Assembly: GCF_947507565.1 (NCBI RefSeq)
Contig: NC_089186.1
Location: forward strand, 1,116,001 to 1,180,000
Direction of reading: 5' to 3'
DNA: 64,000 nucleotides
Origin: Oscarella lobularis
Taxonomy: Eukaryota; Porifera; Homoscleromorpha; Homosclerophorida; Oscarellidae
The translations under genes were made by a program, and so were the position numbers. Shown piece by piece: positions 1 to 13,200 of this stretch. The notes under the pieces were generated by a model that worked only from the letters and a program-made list of their open reading frames with translations, had not been told where the DNA came from and did not search any database. The number at the start of each line of letters is the position of its first letter. The first letter of the stretch is position 1.

Positions 1-2069
1 CGAGAGCGACAACGAAGACAAGAACGATCCAATCGAGATTGCTTGGCGAGGTAGCCGGGATGTCGCTTGATTTGAGTGAGACGTTCAGGACGAGAAGAAG
101 CACGAAGAGGAGATAGGTAACGGTATTGGCTATGTAGACAATGACCAGTTCACTGACTTTCATCCACTCTGTGTAGCGCGTCCGCAGGCAGGAAAATCGG
201 AGGCAGGGAAGACAGAAGGCAAAAACGAAGGGCAGGAAAAACGCTTTGGCGAGAAACAGGAAGACTTTGTACGCGTACTGTCGCCTCTCTAGTCTTACGT
301 TGCCGTACCAAGACGTCTTCACCATCTGCTGAACGGGAACGGAGGCGATGAACTAAAATAGAACGTCAGTTACGTGTATAATAAATTATTGTTGCGGAGT
401 GAGATTAATAACACTAAAAGTACGTCTACGAAAAGTTCTTGAAGCACAATTCAATTCGGCCTCAAAGTGAATTCTGATGAGTGGCATGCATGGTATAAAG
501 TTAAAGGTATGCGCATGAGTACAGTAACCTCGTCAGTCAAGCCTAAATGTACATGCTTCTATACGAATATGAGGTAAGGAGTGAGGTACGACGTAAACCT
601 GGTATATATAGGTCCTAAGGAATAGTATGCACGAGAAGAGCCCATGCAGTGGGGAGTGTGCGTACAAACTATACAAACCCAGTATATGCTGATATGAATC
701 TCTCCGTGCAAAATGACTTACCATCTTTTGATTGTGTTCGATTCCGTACTCAAACAAATCGTGTCCAATGTTATCTTCTGTCCAATGGGCCTTATCCATC
801 ATCTCGACGGCGAGACTCTGCATACTGTCGGACAACGACAAAAGCTCGCGGCAATGCAATTGCTCGCGCTTGGAACACTCGCGATAGAGCGCCGCCAATT
901 GAAGCGTCATTTCAATCGGCTTCGCTGACATCCGAATCACCCGGTGATCAGCGAGAAGAGTCACCTTGTCGTACGGAAGATCTCTCATTTTCGAGACAAC
1001 ACACGTTGCTCCAATTTTTAGAAGAAACTGCAAAAAAATAACCAAATTGCGTTTATAAACGATTTATAAACGATTTAAAAACATAAATAGTTAAATTTAA
1101 AAACTAACTGAATACTATTGAGCATTCCGGTATATACCTTGACGGTTTCTAAGCTTCCGGATTTAACTGCATGCTGAAGCATAGAGTTGGCGTGTTTCCT
1201 CAACAGCTGAGGTCTTTTCTGCTCTACAAGACTGATCAATGATTTACCCTTGTCTTCAAGCCCAGCCATCAGGTCAAGAGAGTTTGACTCCTCGGTGGTC
1301 AGTTCCAAATTGGTGCCCTTTCCAATTAGATTTTCGACGTAGTCCATGTAGAACGCCTTTCCGGATGCCAGCTAAAAGAGAAATGATAAGTTGCAATACT
1401 ATTAAAAAATGACATCTTTTATCTCATCAAAGTGGACTAATTGAGAACATTGCATCTCTACAGGGTTCTGCCCGCTTTGACAAGAGAAAAGATTAAGATC
1501 CTGGAATGCACCGACCAGATCCAAAAGCAAGGCGCTGTCCCCGCCTACGTCCCTATCGGACGACAGAAGAATCTCCAAGAGGTTAACAGGGCATAAATTC
1601 GCGACAGCCGCTTGCAGGACAGAGCGATCGTTATGATCACGTGCCGTAGGATGGGCACCGAGATCGAGAAGTGTTTGGAGGGCTGTAAGAGAGAAGAGAC
1701 ATTTTCCCTACTTCTGGAATAAGCGGGGCTCTCACATTCTGCGCAAGAGCGCCTTTTCGTTTCGTCGTCTTCACTCGATTTAGAAAAAGCGTCGAATAGA
1801 ACGTGCAGCACTGTCAGTTTGACCCCGACGGTGCCGTCGTCGTAGCACTGCTTGACATTCGCTCCGCTGTCGACGTGCAGTGCAATTCGCCTCCCTTGGC
1901 CTTCGGCGAAGTTCTCCAGTTCGTTCCGCAGGAGAGTCTGAGGATCGGTGTCCTTGTCGACTGTCGACTTATTCGCGCCCACGGTCGCATCGGCGACGTC
2001 GGGGTTCGCTTCGGTCGTAGGCGAGACGAAGGAAAGACTTCTGAGCTTGACTGCGTCTTTGCTTGCCAT
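1..2069 (-). pseudogene. Ankyrin/TRPC-like cation channel A, partial and rearranged
   Basis: First of four paralogous TRP-type channel genes in the window; it enters from the left edge, so only its 5' part is present. By comparison with gene B the exons are 2069-1736 (start codon at 2069, protein beginning MASKDAVKLRS), 1682 to about 1501, 1371-1138, 1027-722 and 352 to the window edge, where the first membrane segments begin. Two things are odd. Exon 4 is 306 nt long against 711 nt in B and lacks 135 codons of ankyrin-like sequence in frame. Exon 2 has no GT donor where B has one: the B donor GTAATC is replaced by a GATCTTAATC stretch. Other exon borders keep GT-AG. The channel core could still be sound, but the N-terminal half is clearly altered. 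I call it a probable decaying copy; a shortened working channel is possible. Confidence 0.72.
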
Positions 2070-4375
2070 CGATGGGGCGCTTTTCCAAGGATGTGAAGAT
2101 GTGAATGACGTTCGTGAAGCGGATATCACGCTAACTATTCGACTGTTCATCCGGCCACTATAATAAGAAAACCAGTTACAAGCAGTCGACTCTGGTTTTA
2201 AAGGCGTTTTTGCGTGGTAAAGAAATGCTAAGTGAAACGCAGTAACGAATCTGTAAGAATCCCTTCTGATGGAGTAATTGCGTGCCAAACATGTTTCCTC
2301 CCTTGCACCAGCTACGCGGTGAAGTGGGCGGATCAGGTGCCATACTTTTGAAAAAAATTGCCGAGACGTCTTGCTGGAATTCATCAAAAAATCCTTTTTG
2401 ATTGATTGCTCAAGCGATCGTCGACGGCATTTCGCGTGAAGTTCGGTTTCTGCCAACGAGAACAAGCTTCATTAATTAACACTGACTACCATTTACGTTA
2501 ATAAATATTGGAACACAAAAGATTAAAAGTGAACATAAGACCGAGTCGTTTCAAGAAAATTAATTGACCTCACTTAATTATTGGCATTTTTTGTTCAGCA
2601 GGCTCAAGCGGGATGCAGTACATAACCCAGGGAATTAACGGAGATCAGATAATTTGTCAAATACCTTATTGTTTTTCTGTGCTTCTTTGCTTTGGGATCG
2701 ACCAGAGTCGACGAGAACTTCGAGAAACTTCTGGGAAACATCCTAAGATTCGACGTGATTCGAGAAATCAAGATAAGCGTACAGGTCAACTGTAGCGCCT
2801 TGATGCAGCAATTCGAAATAGCAAAAAAATGAAGACGACCACGGACGGACGACGATCAAAGAGCTTCTGCGTACGTCTTCCCAAAGAAATCCACAAAGTT
2901 CACACCGACTCCGGCGACGGCGATTCCACTGAAACAAAACTAGACAATTACAATTAGAATCACGCGTGTAAAGGTGAAGAAATCACACTGCATCGAGGAA
3001 ATTTCTTGTTCGAGTCGTTAGGCGACGGTACCGAATGTGTGATCCAGGGCAACTGCGAGTAACGTTTGGCGTCTATCGGAGCAAACGCGAGGAGGTCGAG
3101 TACACGACGAAGGCGTGGAGTCGTGTGGTCAAATCAAGATTAAATTGAGATTGCGTCGTAGCGACGGACGGTCACGGCTGCGTTGACGTTGCCATGAAGT
3201 TCGGGCGGACGGAAATCGAGGCGATCAAAATACGAAATAGATTGACCCCCATACGTTCCACACCAGCAAAGTTGCTCTGTGGCTTAGTCTGACGAAGATT
3301 TTTGGACTAACAAGACGGATCCAAAAGGCAACGAGTCTAAGAAGCGATGTGACGTTTCAAATCCGTTCGGACCTCTCTTCACCCACGAAGACTCGGAGCG
3401 TTGCGCGATGCTAAGCGCTGATGCGTAAGATGAACTAAGGAAGCCAGACGAGTCGCAGAAACGAAAAACGCGATAAAAATTTCACCCTAAGAAAGACCAA
3501 TGCGACATCAGATTTATGAATGAATATATGGTTTTCACGTGAATGTTGCAGCTCATTGTTTTTTTTTATGAATGATTGATTTCACTCCATATTAGTTTGG
3601 TCCACCTGGCATTGTCAAGGTAAGGTAAATTACATGCGAAAATTCAATATTGGCGGGATTTTTATCTGTGAAGGATGGAATTTTCATTGTCTTCACGTGT
3701 GGGCGGAAGAAAGAGACCTACAGTACGATCATTTGCCGTACCGATTTCACTCCATTCATGGAGACGGATCATCCTTTATAACATATATGAGGCAAATGAA
3801 AACCCTAAGTATTGGAACAAAACGGCATGATAGAGTGAATCGTCAGCGTAGAAAAGCAGCCCTACGTTGCTCGCCGCTGCTTTTGGCTTTGATATATCGA
3901 TGAGTGCTTCGGGGGCGAATCTTGCGAATCTCTCTCATGTTTCCACTAACGAACGACGCGAGAAGATAAGCTTAGAGAAGACCACCTGCTGCCAGATTGC
4001 AGCGAAATACCTGCGGATACCATCGCCTGAACGCTGTGTTCGAGAGAAACAATTTCCAGCCTTAGATCCCGAATGCGGAAGCTCCCGTATTGCCCCGATG
4101 GGGCCAATCATTACCTTTCTGTTTCCACATCAAACCATCATATGTGTGAATGAGGAAAAGCATGAAAAACTTGGGTTAATTAATTAATTAATTAAGTGGC
4201 CACAAAATGTACGATAAACTTAACTAACATCAAAACTAAGAAAAAAATGAAAAAACTAAATAAGCCGCGTAAGTAGCTATATAAGACTAACTGCTACTAC
4301 CACCAGGGATACTAGTATCCCTGCTACCACCAATACTAGTATAATACTATATAGAGTAGGTGAAGGGTACAAACC
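2070..4375. other. Spacer between TRP genes A and B
   Basis: The first 400 bases upstream of A, and again 3030-3230, match the region upstream of gene B (8434-9060), so this flank was copied with the gene. About 560 bp (roughly 2465-3030) are present only here and look like an insertion of unknown origin. A short open stretch at 3960-4170 resembles 61320-61560 near gene D (see findings). A TTAA-type simple repeat sits near 4177-4196, and a 20-bp perfect palindrome at 4304-4323 lies 53 bp past the stop codon of gene B. I see no convincing gene here. Confidence 0.6.
4304..4323. repeat. 20-bp perfect palindrome downstream of TRP gene B
   Basis: CAGGGATACTAGTATCCCTG reads the same on both strands. 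It is flanked by near-identical direct repeats of the type CTGCTACYACCA on both sides, and a second partial copy of its core (ATACTAGTAT) follows about 20 bp later. It lies in the 3' region of gene B and could form a cruciform or an RNA hairpin in the 3' UTR. Function unknown. Confidence 0.75.
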
Positions 4376-7300
4376 TTATTGAGCTCGGCCTATGGCAACG
4401 GCGGCCTTGCTTTGCAGTTTGAGAAACTCCGACTGAAGCTTTTGAAAGCTTGCCTGAAAGTTTTCCTGAAATTGCTGCAATCCCTTCAACAACTCTTGAG
4501 CAGATTCTTCATGAGTGGCACCACCTGGCGCATTGCTATCACCACTGGACTTCAGCTGACCTGATAATGACTTTTCCTCAACATCTACTTTTGGTTTTGG
4601 CCTTGACCCCTTATTATCCTTCCTTTGCCTCTCCGAGACCGCTTCTGTTTTGGATTGCTTCGATTTTACATCCGCTTGCAGTGACATCATACGTCGGCGA
4701 AGAAATGAGTGCAAGCCGTCATCGTCTGATTCCTCAGACTCGCTCTTCTCCGAAACGAAATCGGGTGCGAATTCAATAACCATCACTTCTGGCTGAACAA
4801 CTGACTATATATCGGATTTTCAAAATATAGCAGAGTTGCACACTGCTTACTAACGAGCCTACTTTTAGTACACTGATTTGTTTGTCCAAGTGTTTTTTCA
4901 GCTTCACTAGATCTCGTTTTTGAACGCATTCTTCTCCTTCTGCTTCCGCGATCTTTTCTCGTAGCTTCCTCTGAACTTCTTCGTGATCAGCAGGATCGAT
5001 GCTCGGTTTGGAAGAAGCCTATGGAAAAATTTTAATTAAACAAGATTCACTATAGTAATGCGAGCTAGCTGGGAAATTACTTGACAGCAGTCCTTAGTGC
5101 ATTGCACGTTCAATACAAACAATGCAATCAAATGAAAAATATTGATTGGAATTGGAATTGGTGACGACTTCGCGATGTCGTGAATAATGATAGCACGAGC
5201 GAACTTCCACTCCATATCAGCATTGTCCTGAAAGTAGAGATTGTACGACAAAAAGTTCTGTAAATGGTCAATTCAATTTACCTGAACTTTTTGAAACGCG
5301 TCACTTATCAAAGCGATCAGCATATTAAGCAGAACAATGACGGCGAGCACCAACCACAGAGCCAAAAGGCCCGTACCAACAGCCGTCTCCAAGTCTCGCT
5401 CGGCTTCAAAACTTGACAGCTCAATCATTCCAAAGAGAGACCAGAACAAGATTTTCAAAGAAGGCCACATCCTAGACAAGGAGCCATCAAGGAAATAAAT
5501 AAGAGTATATACTTTATGCACTACAGTACTAGTGCCATGTATATCAATTACTGAGATTCTACAAGCAGTAAAACGCTACGTACGCACCTACCCTGAAACG
5601 TCAACCGCCATAGTCGCGTTTTCTGGCGCTCCAACACTCTTCACCGGTGCCGAATAGACGCTTGTTATGCAAACGGCAAAGCCAATCAAAAAATTGAGCA
5701 AAACAGAGAGAAACAGAACGACGTCGTAGAAAATTCCGAAGAAAGACAGCTGTATGGGTCCGAGGAGTGCAGTGGCTTTCAGATACCACAAAAGTCGATT
5801 GGTGCTGAGAAGAGACGCAAAGCCGAAAAGATGAAACGAAGCGCGAATCACCTGGAAGCCATCGTCGATAGCGTAGTAGCCGACGAATAGAAGAACGTAG
5901 TAAGAAGTGAAAGTAAGACTGAGAAATATGTCAAGGATGTTGCTCCAATTCGTTGCATAGTGCACCAACTTCTGTCGATGACTAAGCGCTTGAGCGATTT
6001 CTTGGAGAGTGAGAGCGACGACGAAGACGAGAACGATCCAATCGAGATTGCTTGGCGAGGTCGCAGGGATGTCGCTTGATTTGAGGGAGACGTTGATTAC
6101 GAGAAGGAGCACGAAGAGAAGGTAGGAAACGGCATTTGCTATGTAGACAATGATCAGTTCATCGACTTTCATAAACTCCGTGTAGCGCGTCCGCAGGCAG
6201 GAATATCGAAGGCAACATAAACAGAATGCAAAAACGAAGGGTAGGAGAAAAGCTTTGGCGAGAAACAGGAAGACTTTGTAAGTGTACTGTCGATTCTTTA
6301 GTCTTACTTGGCCGTACCAAGACGTCTTCACCTTCTCCTGAACGGGAACAGAGGCGATAAACTAAAAATGAAACAGTATGTTATACGTAAATAATTGACT
6401 ACGTTCATTATAGATATATCACACCAAAAGTAGGTCTACGCATACCTCTTGAAATACAAATCGGCCTTAAGGTGAATTCAGCATGCTAATTTTTGATGCA
6501 CGAGGAGTAGTATACTGTACCTACATCTTTATGCGCATGATTAATTCTCTGCAGCTCTCAGTGTACATGCTCCTAATACAAAGAGGAGGTACGACTTACA
6601 TTTTGCATGCACGAGAATAGCCCATGCACCGGGGAGTATGCACATTCAGGGACAGAAACTGTTTAACCCTAACATAAGTTTATATAAAATGACTTACCAT
6701 CTTTTGCTGGTTTTCCATTCCGTACTCGAACAAATCTTCTGTAATGTCATCTTTCGTCCAATGAGCCTTATCCATCATCTCGACGGCGAGACTCTGCATA
6801 CTCTTGGACAGCGAAAGAAGCTCGAGGCGATGCAATTCGTCGCGCTGGGCACACTCGTGATAAAGCGTTGCTAATCGAAGCGTCATTTCAATCGGCTTCG
6901 GCGACCTCCGAATCACCCGGTGATCAGCGAGAAGCGTCACCTTGTCGTAATGAAGATCTCTTATTCTCGAGTCGTCGAACGTTGCTCCAGCCTTAATAAG
7001 ACGCTCGACGCACATTTTCGCTTCCTTATCAAGTGCCAGATGCAGGCACGATTGTCCAATTTTGTTCGGTTCATTGACCGGCAATTGTTTCTCTGTGAAA
7101 AATTTCAAACACTTCACGTCTCCTGATGCACACGCGAAGTGGATTGGAAGATTTCCCTCATCGTCTCGGTCTTGAGGGCTCACGCCGCGCTCGACGGCCA
7201 GTCTCATGATGTCTAGATGCTTAGACAACGCTGCGTGGTGTAAAACGTTTCGCGACTTTGAGTCGGTCTCTTTGACGTCGGCTTCGAGGTCAAGAAGAAG

Positions 7301-8433
7301 AGAAAACTTCCCACACGACGAGGAAGAGGCACTCACTGCTAAAATTATCAGAGGGGGTTCTGCCATTCGACTTGCTTCGGGCACAGTTGCTCCGTTGTTG
7401 AGAAGAAACTACAGAAAAACTCAAATTGCGTTTATAAACGTCAATAAAAACATAAATTGTTAAATTTAGACACAACCGGGGCACTATGCCGTTAAATACC
7501 TTGACAGTTTCTATGCTTCCGGATTTAACTGCTTGCCGAAGCATAGAGTTGGCGTGTTTTCTCAGCAGCTGAGGTCTCTTTTGTTCTATAAGACTGATCA
7601 ACCATTTACCCTTGTCTTCAATCCCAGCCATCAGCTCGAGAGAGTTTTGATCGTCAAAGGTCAATTCCAAATCGATGTCCTTGTCAATTAGATTTTCAAC
7701 GTAGTCCATGTAGAAAGGATTTTCATATTTCAGCTGGAACAGCAAATAAAAGTTGGAATACTGTTAAGATGGGCATATCTATTATCTCATCAAAGTGGAC
7801 AAATTGAGACAATTGAATCTCCACTTAGACAAGAGAAAAGATTACCGTACTGGGATAGGCACTGACCAGATCATGAAGCAAGGCGCTGTCCCCGCCTACG
7901 TCCCTATCGGACGACAGAAGAATCTCCAAGAGATTAACAGGGCATAAATTCGCGACAGCGGCTTGCAGGACAGAGCGATCGTTATGATCGCGTGCCGTCG
8001 GATCGGCACCGAGATCGAGCAGCGTGTGAAGAGCTGCAAGAGAGAAGAGACACTTTTCCTACTCTACTGCATGCATGGAATAAGCGAGGCTCTCACACTC
8101 TACGCAAGAGCGCCGTTTTGTTTCGTCGCCTTCGCTCGATTTAGAGAAAGCGTCGAATAGAACGTGCAGCGTTGTCAGTTCGTCCCCGGCGGTGCCGTCG
8201 CCGTAGCGGTGCTTGACATTCGCTCCGTTGTCGACGTGCAGTGCGATTCGCCTCGCTTGGCCTTCGGCGAAGTTCTCCAGTTCGTTCCGCAGGAGAGTTT
8301 GAGGATCGGTGTTCTTTTCGACTGCCGACTCGTTCGCACCCAAGGTCGTGTCGAAGTCGTCGGAGTTCGCTTCGGTTTTTATAGGCGAGATATAAGAAAG
8401 ACTTTTGAGCTCGACTGCTTCTTTGCTTGCCAT
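4376..8433 (-). CDS. Ankyrin/TRPC-like cation channel B, nine exons
   Basis: Nine exons with clean GT-AG borders and consistent phase: 8433-8097, 8033-7846, 7733-7500, 7408-6698, 6361-5592, 5471-5282, 5227-5081, 5018-4863 and 4804-4376, giving 1053 residues. The start at 8433 (MASKEAVEL) is shared with genes A and D. Residues 1-490 hold ankyrin-like repeats, for example a NVLHHAAL block. Residues about 500-810 form the six-span channel core. The pore exon carries LFWSLFG and the last span reads VLLNMLIALI. Exon 7 opens with a TRP box, DNADMEWKFAR, close to the TRPC consensus EWKFAR. The C-terminus (860-1053) is charged and predicted helical, ending in QENFQASFQKLQSEFLKLQ-type coiled coil. The protein should be a plasma-membrane, non-selective cation channel; its gating stimulus cannot be told. 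TRPA and TRPV were considered, but the pore and TRP box fit TRPC better. Confidence 0.88.
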
Positions 8434-10295
8434 CGATGGGGCGTTTTGCCAAGGATGAGAAGATGTGAGTGACGTTAATTCGTCGAGCGGATATCACACT
8501 AACTATTCGAGTGTTCATCCGGCATTCGATAAGAAAAACCAGTCGACTCAGATATAGAGGCGTCTTTTCGTGGTAAAGAGATGTTATGTGAAACGTGGAC
8601 AGGGATTTGTAAAAATGCATGCCAAACATGTTTCCTCACTTGCAAACGCGGTGAAATGGTCCGGATCAGATCCGTGCATGCGGCCATGCATCAAGTATTC
8701 ATCTAAAACGCATTGGTGCCATTTCATAATTTGAAAATTGCCGAGACATCCCGCTGCATTTCATCGAAAAATCATTTTGATTGATTGCTCTAGCTATCGA
8801 CGACGGCATTTCGCGTGAAGTTCGGTTCGAGTCTATGAGTCGGTTGGCGTGGACGACGTCGTTAGGCGACGGCACCGATCCAGGGCAACTGCGAGTGGGA
8901 GCAAAGGCGAAGAGGTCGAGCATACGACAGACGAAGGCGTGGATTCGTGTGACCGGTCGAATCGAGATTACATTGAGATCGCGTCGTAGAAGCAGTCACG
9001 GCTGCGTCAACGTTGCCGTGAATTAAGTTCGGGCGGACGGAAATCGAGGTGACGGCGAAGGACTACGGCGAGACGCAAGGCGGTCGATGCGTTGTCGAAC
9101 TGCTGATGATATTTTAGTCCAAAATTAACTCATTAAAATTAGAATTAATTAAAGATGACAGCTGACATTTTTGATAGCCCAGACTTCCCTCTTTCTCTTC
9201 ATATCGGACTTGAAGCTTTGCACTCTGTCTAAAGTCAAAGGTCTTTCCACCTATCAAGCATGTACGTACCAGTGAGCACACCAACGATGATCTTTGTGCT
9301 GGCTACGTCTCGAGCTCCAGTGAAGAATTGACGCTGAAGGCCTCGTTTGCCGATGCCTCTTTCCATCTAGAACAATGGAAAGATCGCACGATGAGTAAAC
9401 AAAGAAGTGTGCGAGGTATAAACGATCAGAAGTTCGGACTGCTCTTCCAAGACGCTGAATTAGAGTGTGCAGTGAAAACTATGGCGTCTTCGCGGCTTTT
9501 AAAGCTTTTATTGCACGAACTCCGTCCATAATATGTTGTTTAAGCAATCCGGCGACATGCGTCGGCGACGAAACGCGTGCCGCACCTTTCCGCTTGCTTC
9601 TGTCGAAGCCATCTAATTACAGCTGGCTTATACTCTTCTTCTACGTCTGTGAGCGAGTTATTCATCTTCGGAAGACGCGAAGAGACCGCGTTTCGAGGTG
9701 AGTCCTAAAAAGGGGCCCCGACTGGAGGTCCCGTCTAGAGGCGTACGTTAGAAGACCACCACCCGCGAACTCTCATCCAGAAGAACAGAAGCTGCATCGT
9801 CGAGGTAACCACAATGACAAAAAGGAGTAGAAGGGTATCGAAATTGGTCTTTTTCGCATGCAGGATGATTGCGTCATCGCCCGCCATCACCATCGACACT
9901 TTGACATCTACGCTTTGAGGACAGAAAGAGAATCCAATAGAAAGATTCGGTTCATTTGTAAGGCCTAACTCCCCTGAACGCGCTTAGCTGGCAGCCGCCA
10001 CCTTGGTTAGACCATTTCTATGGATTATTTAGGTTTTTATAGATCCATGATTTATTTCAAATGATTTTGAGATAATCTATGTTGATTAGCATTTTTTAGG
10101 CAATTTAGGTTAATTATAATAATTGTTTTGATTGAGTAAATCAGTCCAGAACGGAACAGCCTTTAAAAAAATAAAATGACAATTGAATTTTTCCTTTCTG
10201 CAGTGATCCAAATGTGGACAAAACAGCGAGTCAAACAAGAATGCGTAAATACTGTACCAAATAAAAAAGAGAAAAAGAGAAAAACCAAACTACTT
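8434..10295. other. Spacer between TRP gene B and ROCO gene E
   Basis: Positions 8434-9060 are the 5' flank of gene B and match the flank of gene A, broken there by an insertion. Several open frames of 60-80 codons occur, but none shows a domain or conserved frame. Positions 9970-10030 match 39335-39400 in opposite orientation, in the flank downstream of ROCO relic F. AT-rich sequence from 10030 to 10290 forms the 3' side of gene E. Confidence 0.5.
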
Positions 10296-13200
10296 TCATC
10301 CATAAAGTTCTTCAAATTTCGTATTGATAGCTCTTCGGCTGACTCCAACCTGCTTAAACTTCGCTAGAAGTTTGCCTACGGTTGGGGAGTTTTCTGCTTT
10401 TTTGCTCCATGACTCCAGCACCTTGAACATACGAGGGACCCTGCTGCGAGTGGAATCGCCAATCTCTTCGAGATCATCAGTAGACAGGCCAAGAAGAATA
10501 CCGACATCTTCCCATTTCGATGCTTTGATCGCAGCGCATGTTCTCATTAAATTATCTGGTACCATTTCATCGTCAGAAGGGAAATTGTCTAAAAAAAAGA
10601 ACAATTACTGATGAAGCAATATTCCTGCAGAACTCATACCAGATTTGAAATAATTTTCAACAGGAGTTGCAGAAATGACCACAAGCGACTTAACAGAAAG
10701 CAAACCGATGAGGACTTCTTCGACTTTCGATATTCAATTACCTTAGACTTAGAATTAGAAGAATCCTCTTCTGCTTGGATGACCACCAAGTCTCGGACAG
10801 GACAGTCATTGCGCTTCTCTGGTCGAGTTGAAAATATGATATGATCGAGAGCGTCGTTTTTGAGCTTCAGATCCACTTCGCTGTACGAATAAATGGCCGG
10901 ATCTTCGTCGAGATGTCGGAGATGAGAACTGTCCAAATAGAACCAGTTTAGAATAACTCCGGGGCTCCTTTCATCGCATGCCGTAGCGATCATCGTTTTC
11001 AGCTCGCCTAAGAACTTCGCTGCCACTTCATTACAAGCATTCTTGCTTGACCAGCGTAGGATGATGTCGATGCAACAGCGCTCCTTCTTTATTCCATATT
11101 CAATAAGACTTTCGACCTTTTTGTCTTCGACGATCCTCGCCAGTTTGACGCCGTCTTTCCACCCTTCGTAAGACGTGTTAGGAAGACGAGAGCTGCGGCT
11201 TTGGAAAAGGGCGAAGGCCGACGGCGAGATTATATCCACGGAATTGAGGCATTCGTATCGTTGTCCGCGATACATGTCTATCGTTGCATGTTCATTCCAA
11301 GCGTCAGTAGGCATTTTATCGTGCAGAAGAGCGGTAATCTGATACACTCCGGGCATGTTTTTAACCGGGATGCACAGGTCCAGTTGGAGAAGAACTTCAA
11401 CTGCATCTTCAACTTTCACTACAAACGGAGACGGCGTGCCCTTTTTCGTGAGATAATTTTCAAAAAGTCTCAGAGCTGATTCCAAGTCTTCCATGGACGC
11501 TTTGCCGGAGTTTTCACGAGGCATGCCGAATACAAAATTGGGAGGAGCGAGAAGAGGACCGATGACGTTGCGACAAAGCCACAGCGGTCGAACACAAATT
11601 CGTCCACCGAGTTTAATAACCTATATATACAGATTATACATACATATTGAAATATAGATGTCAATTGCTCACTATTCCGCAAGAGTCAAGATATTCGACA
11701 ACCACTTTTTTTTCGTCAGCATATAAAGTGATGCCAATTTCTTCAGCAACCCACTTCTCGAATTCCTCAGTGGTCATGAAAAAGGCCAAGGGTCTGATTC
11801 TCTTCTCGTCAGGAAGAGAAAGGGATTCCTCAATGGCGTGGCAAAGTTTGGGAACATCATCGGCTTCCTGAGAAATGATAACTATTCCGGTCAATTTTAT
11901 CAGGGTAATCATTACCTTGAGCATTTCTTCACGAATTTGCTTCAGTATTTCTCGTACCCTCTTCATGGAATCTGATTGGCTCCTACTGCAGTCCATTTCG
12001 GTTAAATGAGAAATTTGAAACGTATTTTCAAAGTCTTTCTGAAGTCGCTGTGCGATTTCTTCGAGCCGGATGCTCACTTTGATTCCTAACTTCTTGTTGA
12101 AGCCAATCATATTGAAAATCATGACGCAGCGAATGCGTGACGTAGAGTTCATGTGAGTCGGAAGCGCTCGCAATGCTGCTTTGGAGAATGCACACCAAAA
12201 TCGTCCATTTTCTAGAAGACGAAGAAGAGTATCTTGCGTTAGCTTCTCTCCCTTTCGAATTGGAAGAACAAGAATGAACATTGTATTAGACTTTTGAAAG
12301 AAGAGGCCGTGTGCGCTGTGGAATGTTGGTTGGGCACCAAAGTCCCACGTCGAACCTTTTCCTACTCCCGGAATTTCACAATTGTGAATCTCAATGCCCG
12401 GTGTGCGATCTTTCCCTTTGGGTGGCGGAAGATCAAGTTCCAAAAGAGAATTGACAAATGTAGTTTTCCCTGCCATTTCGCTGCCAATCACGCACAATTT
12501 AATGGAATCCGGACGAACCATTGCTCTTTGTTGAAGAGCAGAAAATAAAACGGTGTCCTATCACGCGAATGATCGACACACGGAAACTGAATAAAATGAT
12601 GACTCACGTAACGCTGTCGAAGGAAAGCTCTGATTTTACCATCCCTTGCCAACTCATGAGGAACATTTCCGATCTAAATTACATGCAGAGATTAGTAAAA
12701 AAGCGAAGAATGAGAAGTGTGGGTAACTTTATCTTTCATATGAACGTCAGCTCCTAATTCAATTAGTTGTTGAATGATGACAAAGGGAGCTGCAACAACA
12801 CAAGCTCTCAATAATGGTGACATTCCCTTCTGAAAGTAGAATTACAAAGCAAAGATGCTAAATATCGTAAGAGTGCGACCTTATCAATGCAATTGATATC
12901 AATGCCTTTCTCAATGACAAGATACCGCAAAACATTTTTCACGTCATTCTCAAACTTTTTTGCGTCATTTTCCGTGCCATCCAAGATGATTTTCCACTTT
13001 TTGTGATCATCAAAGGAGTAAAACAAAGCCGTTTTCCCATTCTGAATATAAAAGGAGAGTTTATTGCTGCCTGACTTGAAAAAGTAAACGGCGTCTCACG
13101 TGATTTTTTGCTCCACAGTCAGCACCTTTCTCACCCAAGTAGCGAACTTTCAAGAAACAATCGATGCGACTGCAACACGCCTTCATAACAGGCGTTTCGC

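Noticed and set aside
1545-2465. 306-codon open frame on the minus strand over TRP A exons 1-2
   Set aside because: It runs through an intron and the 5' flank; the splice-consistent frame starts at 2069.
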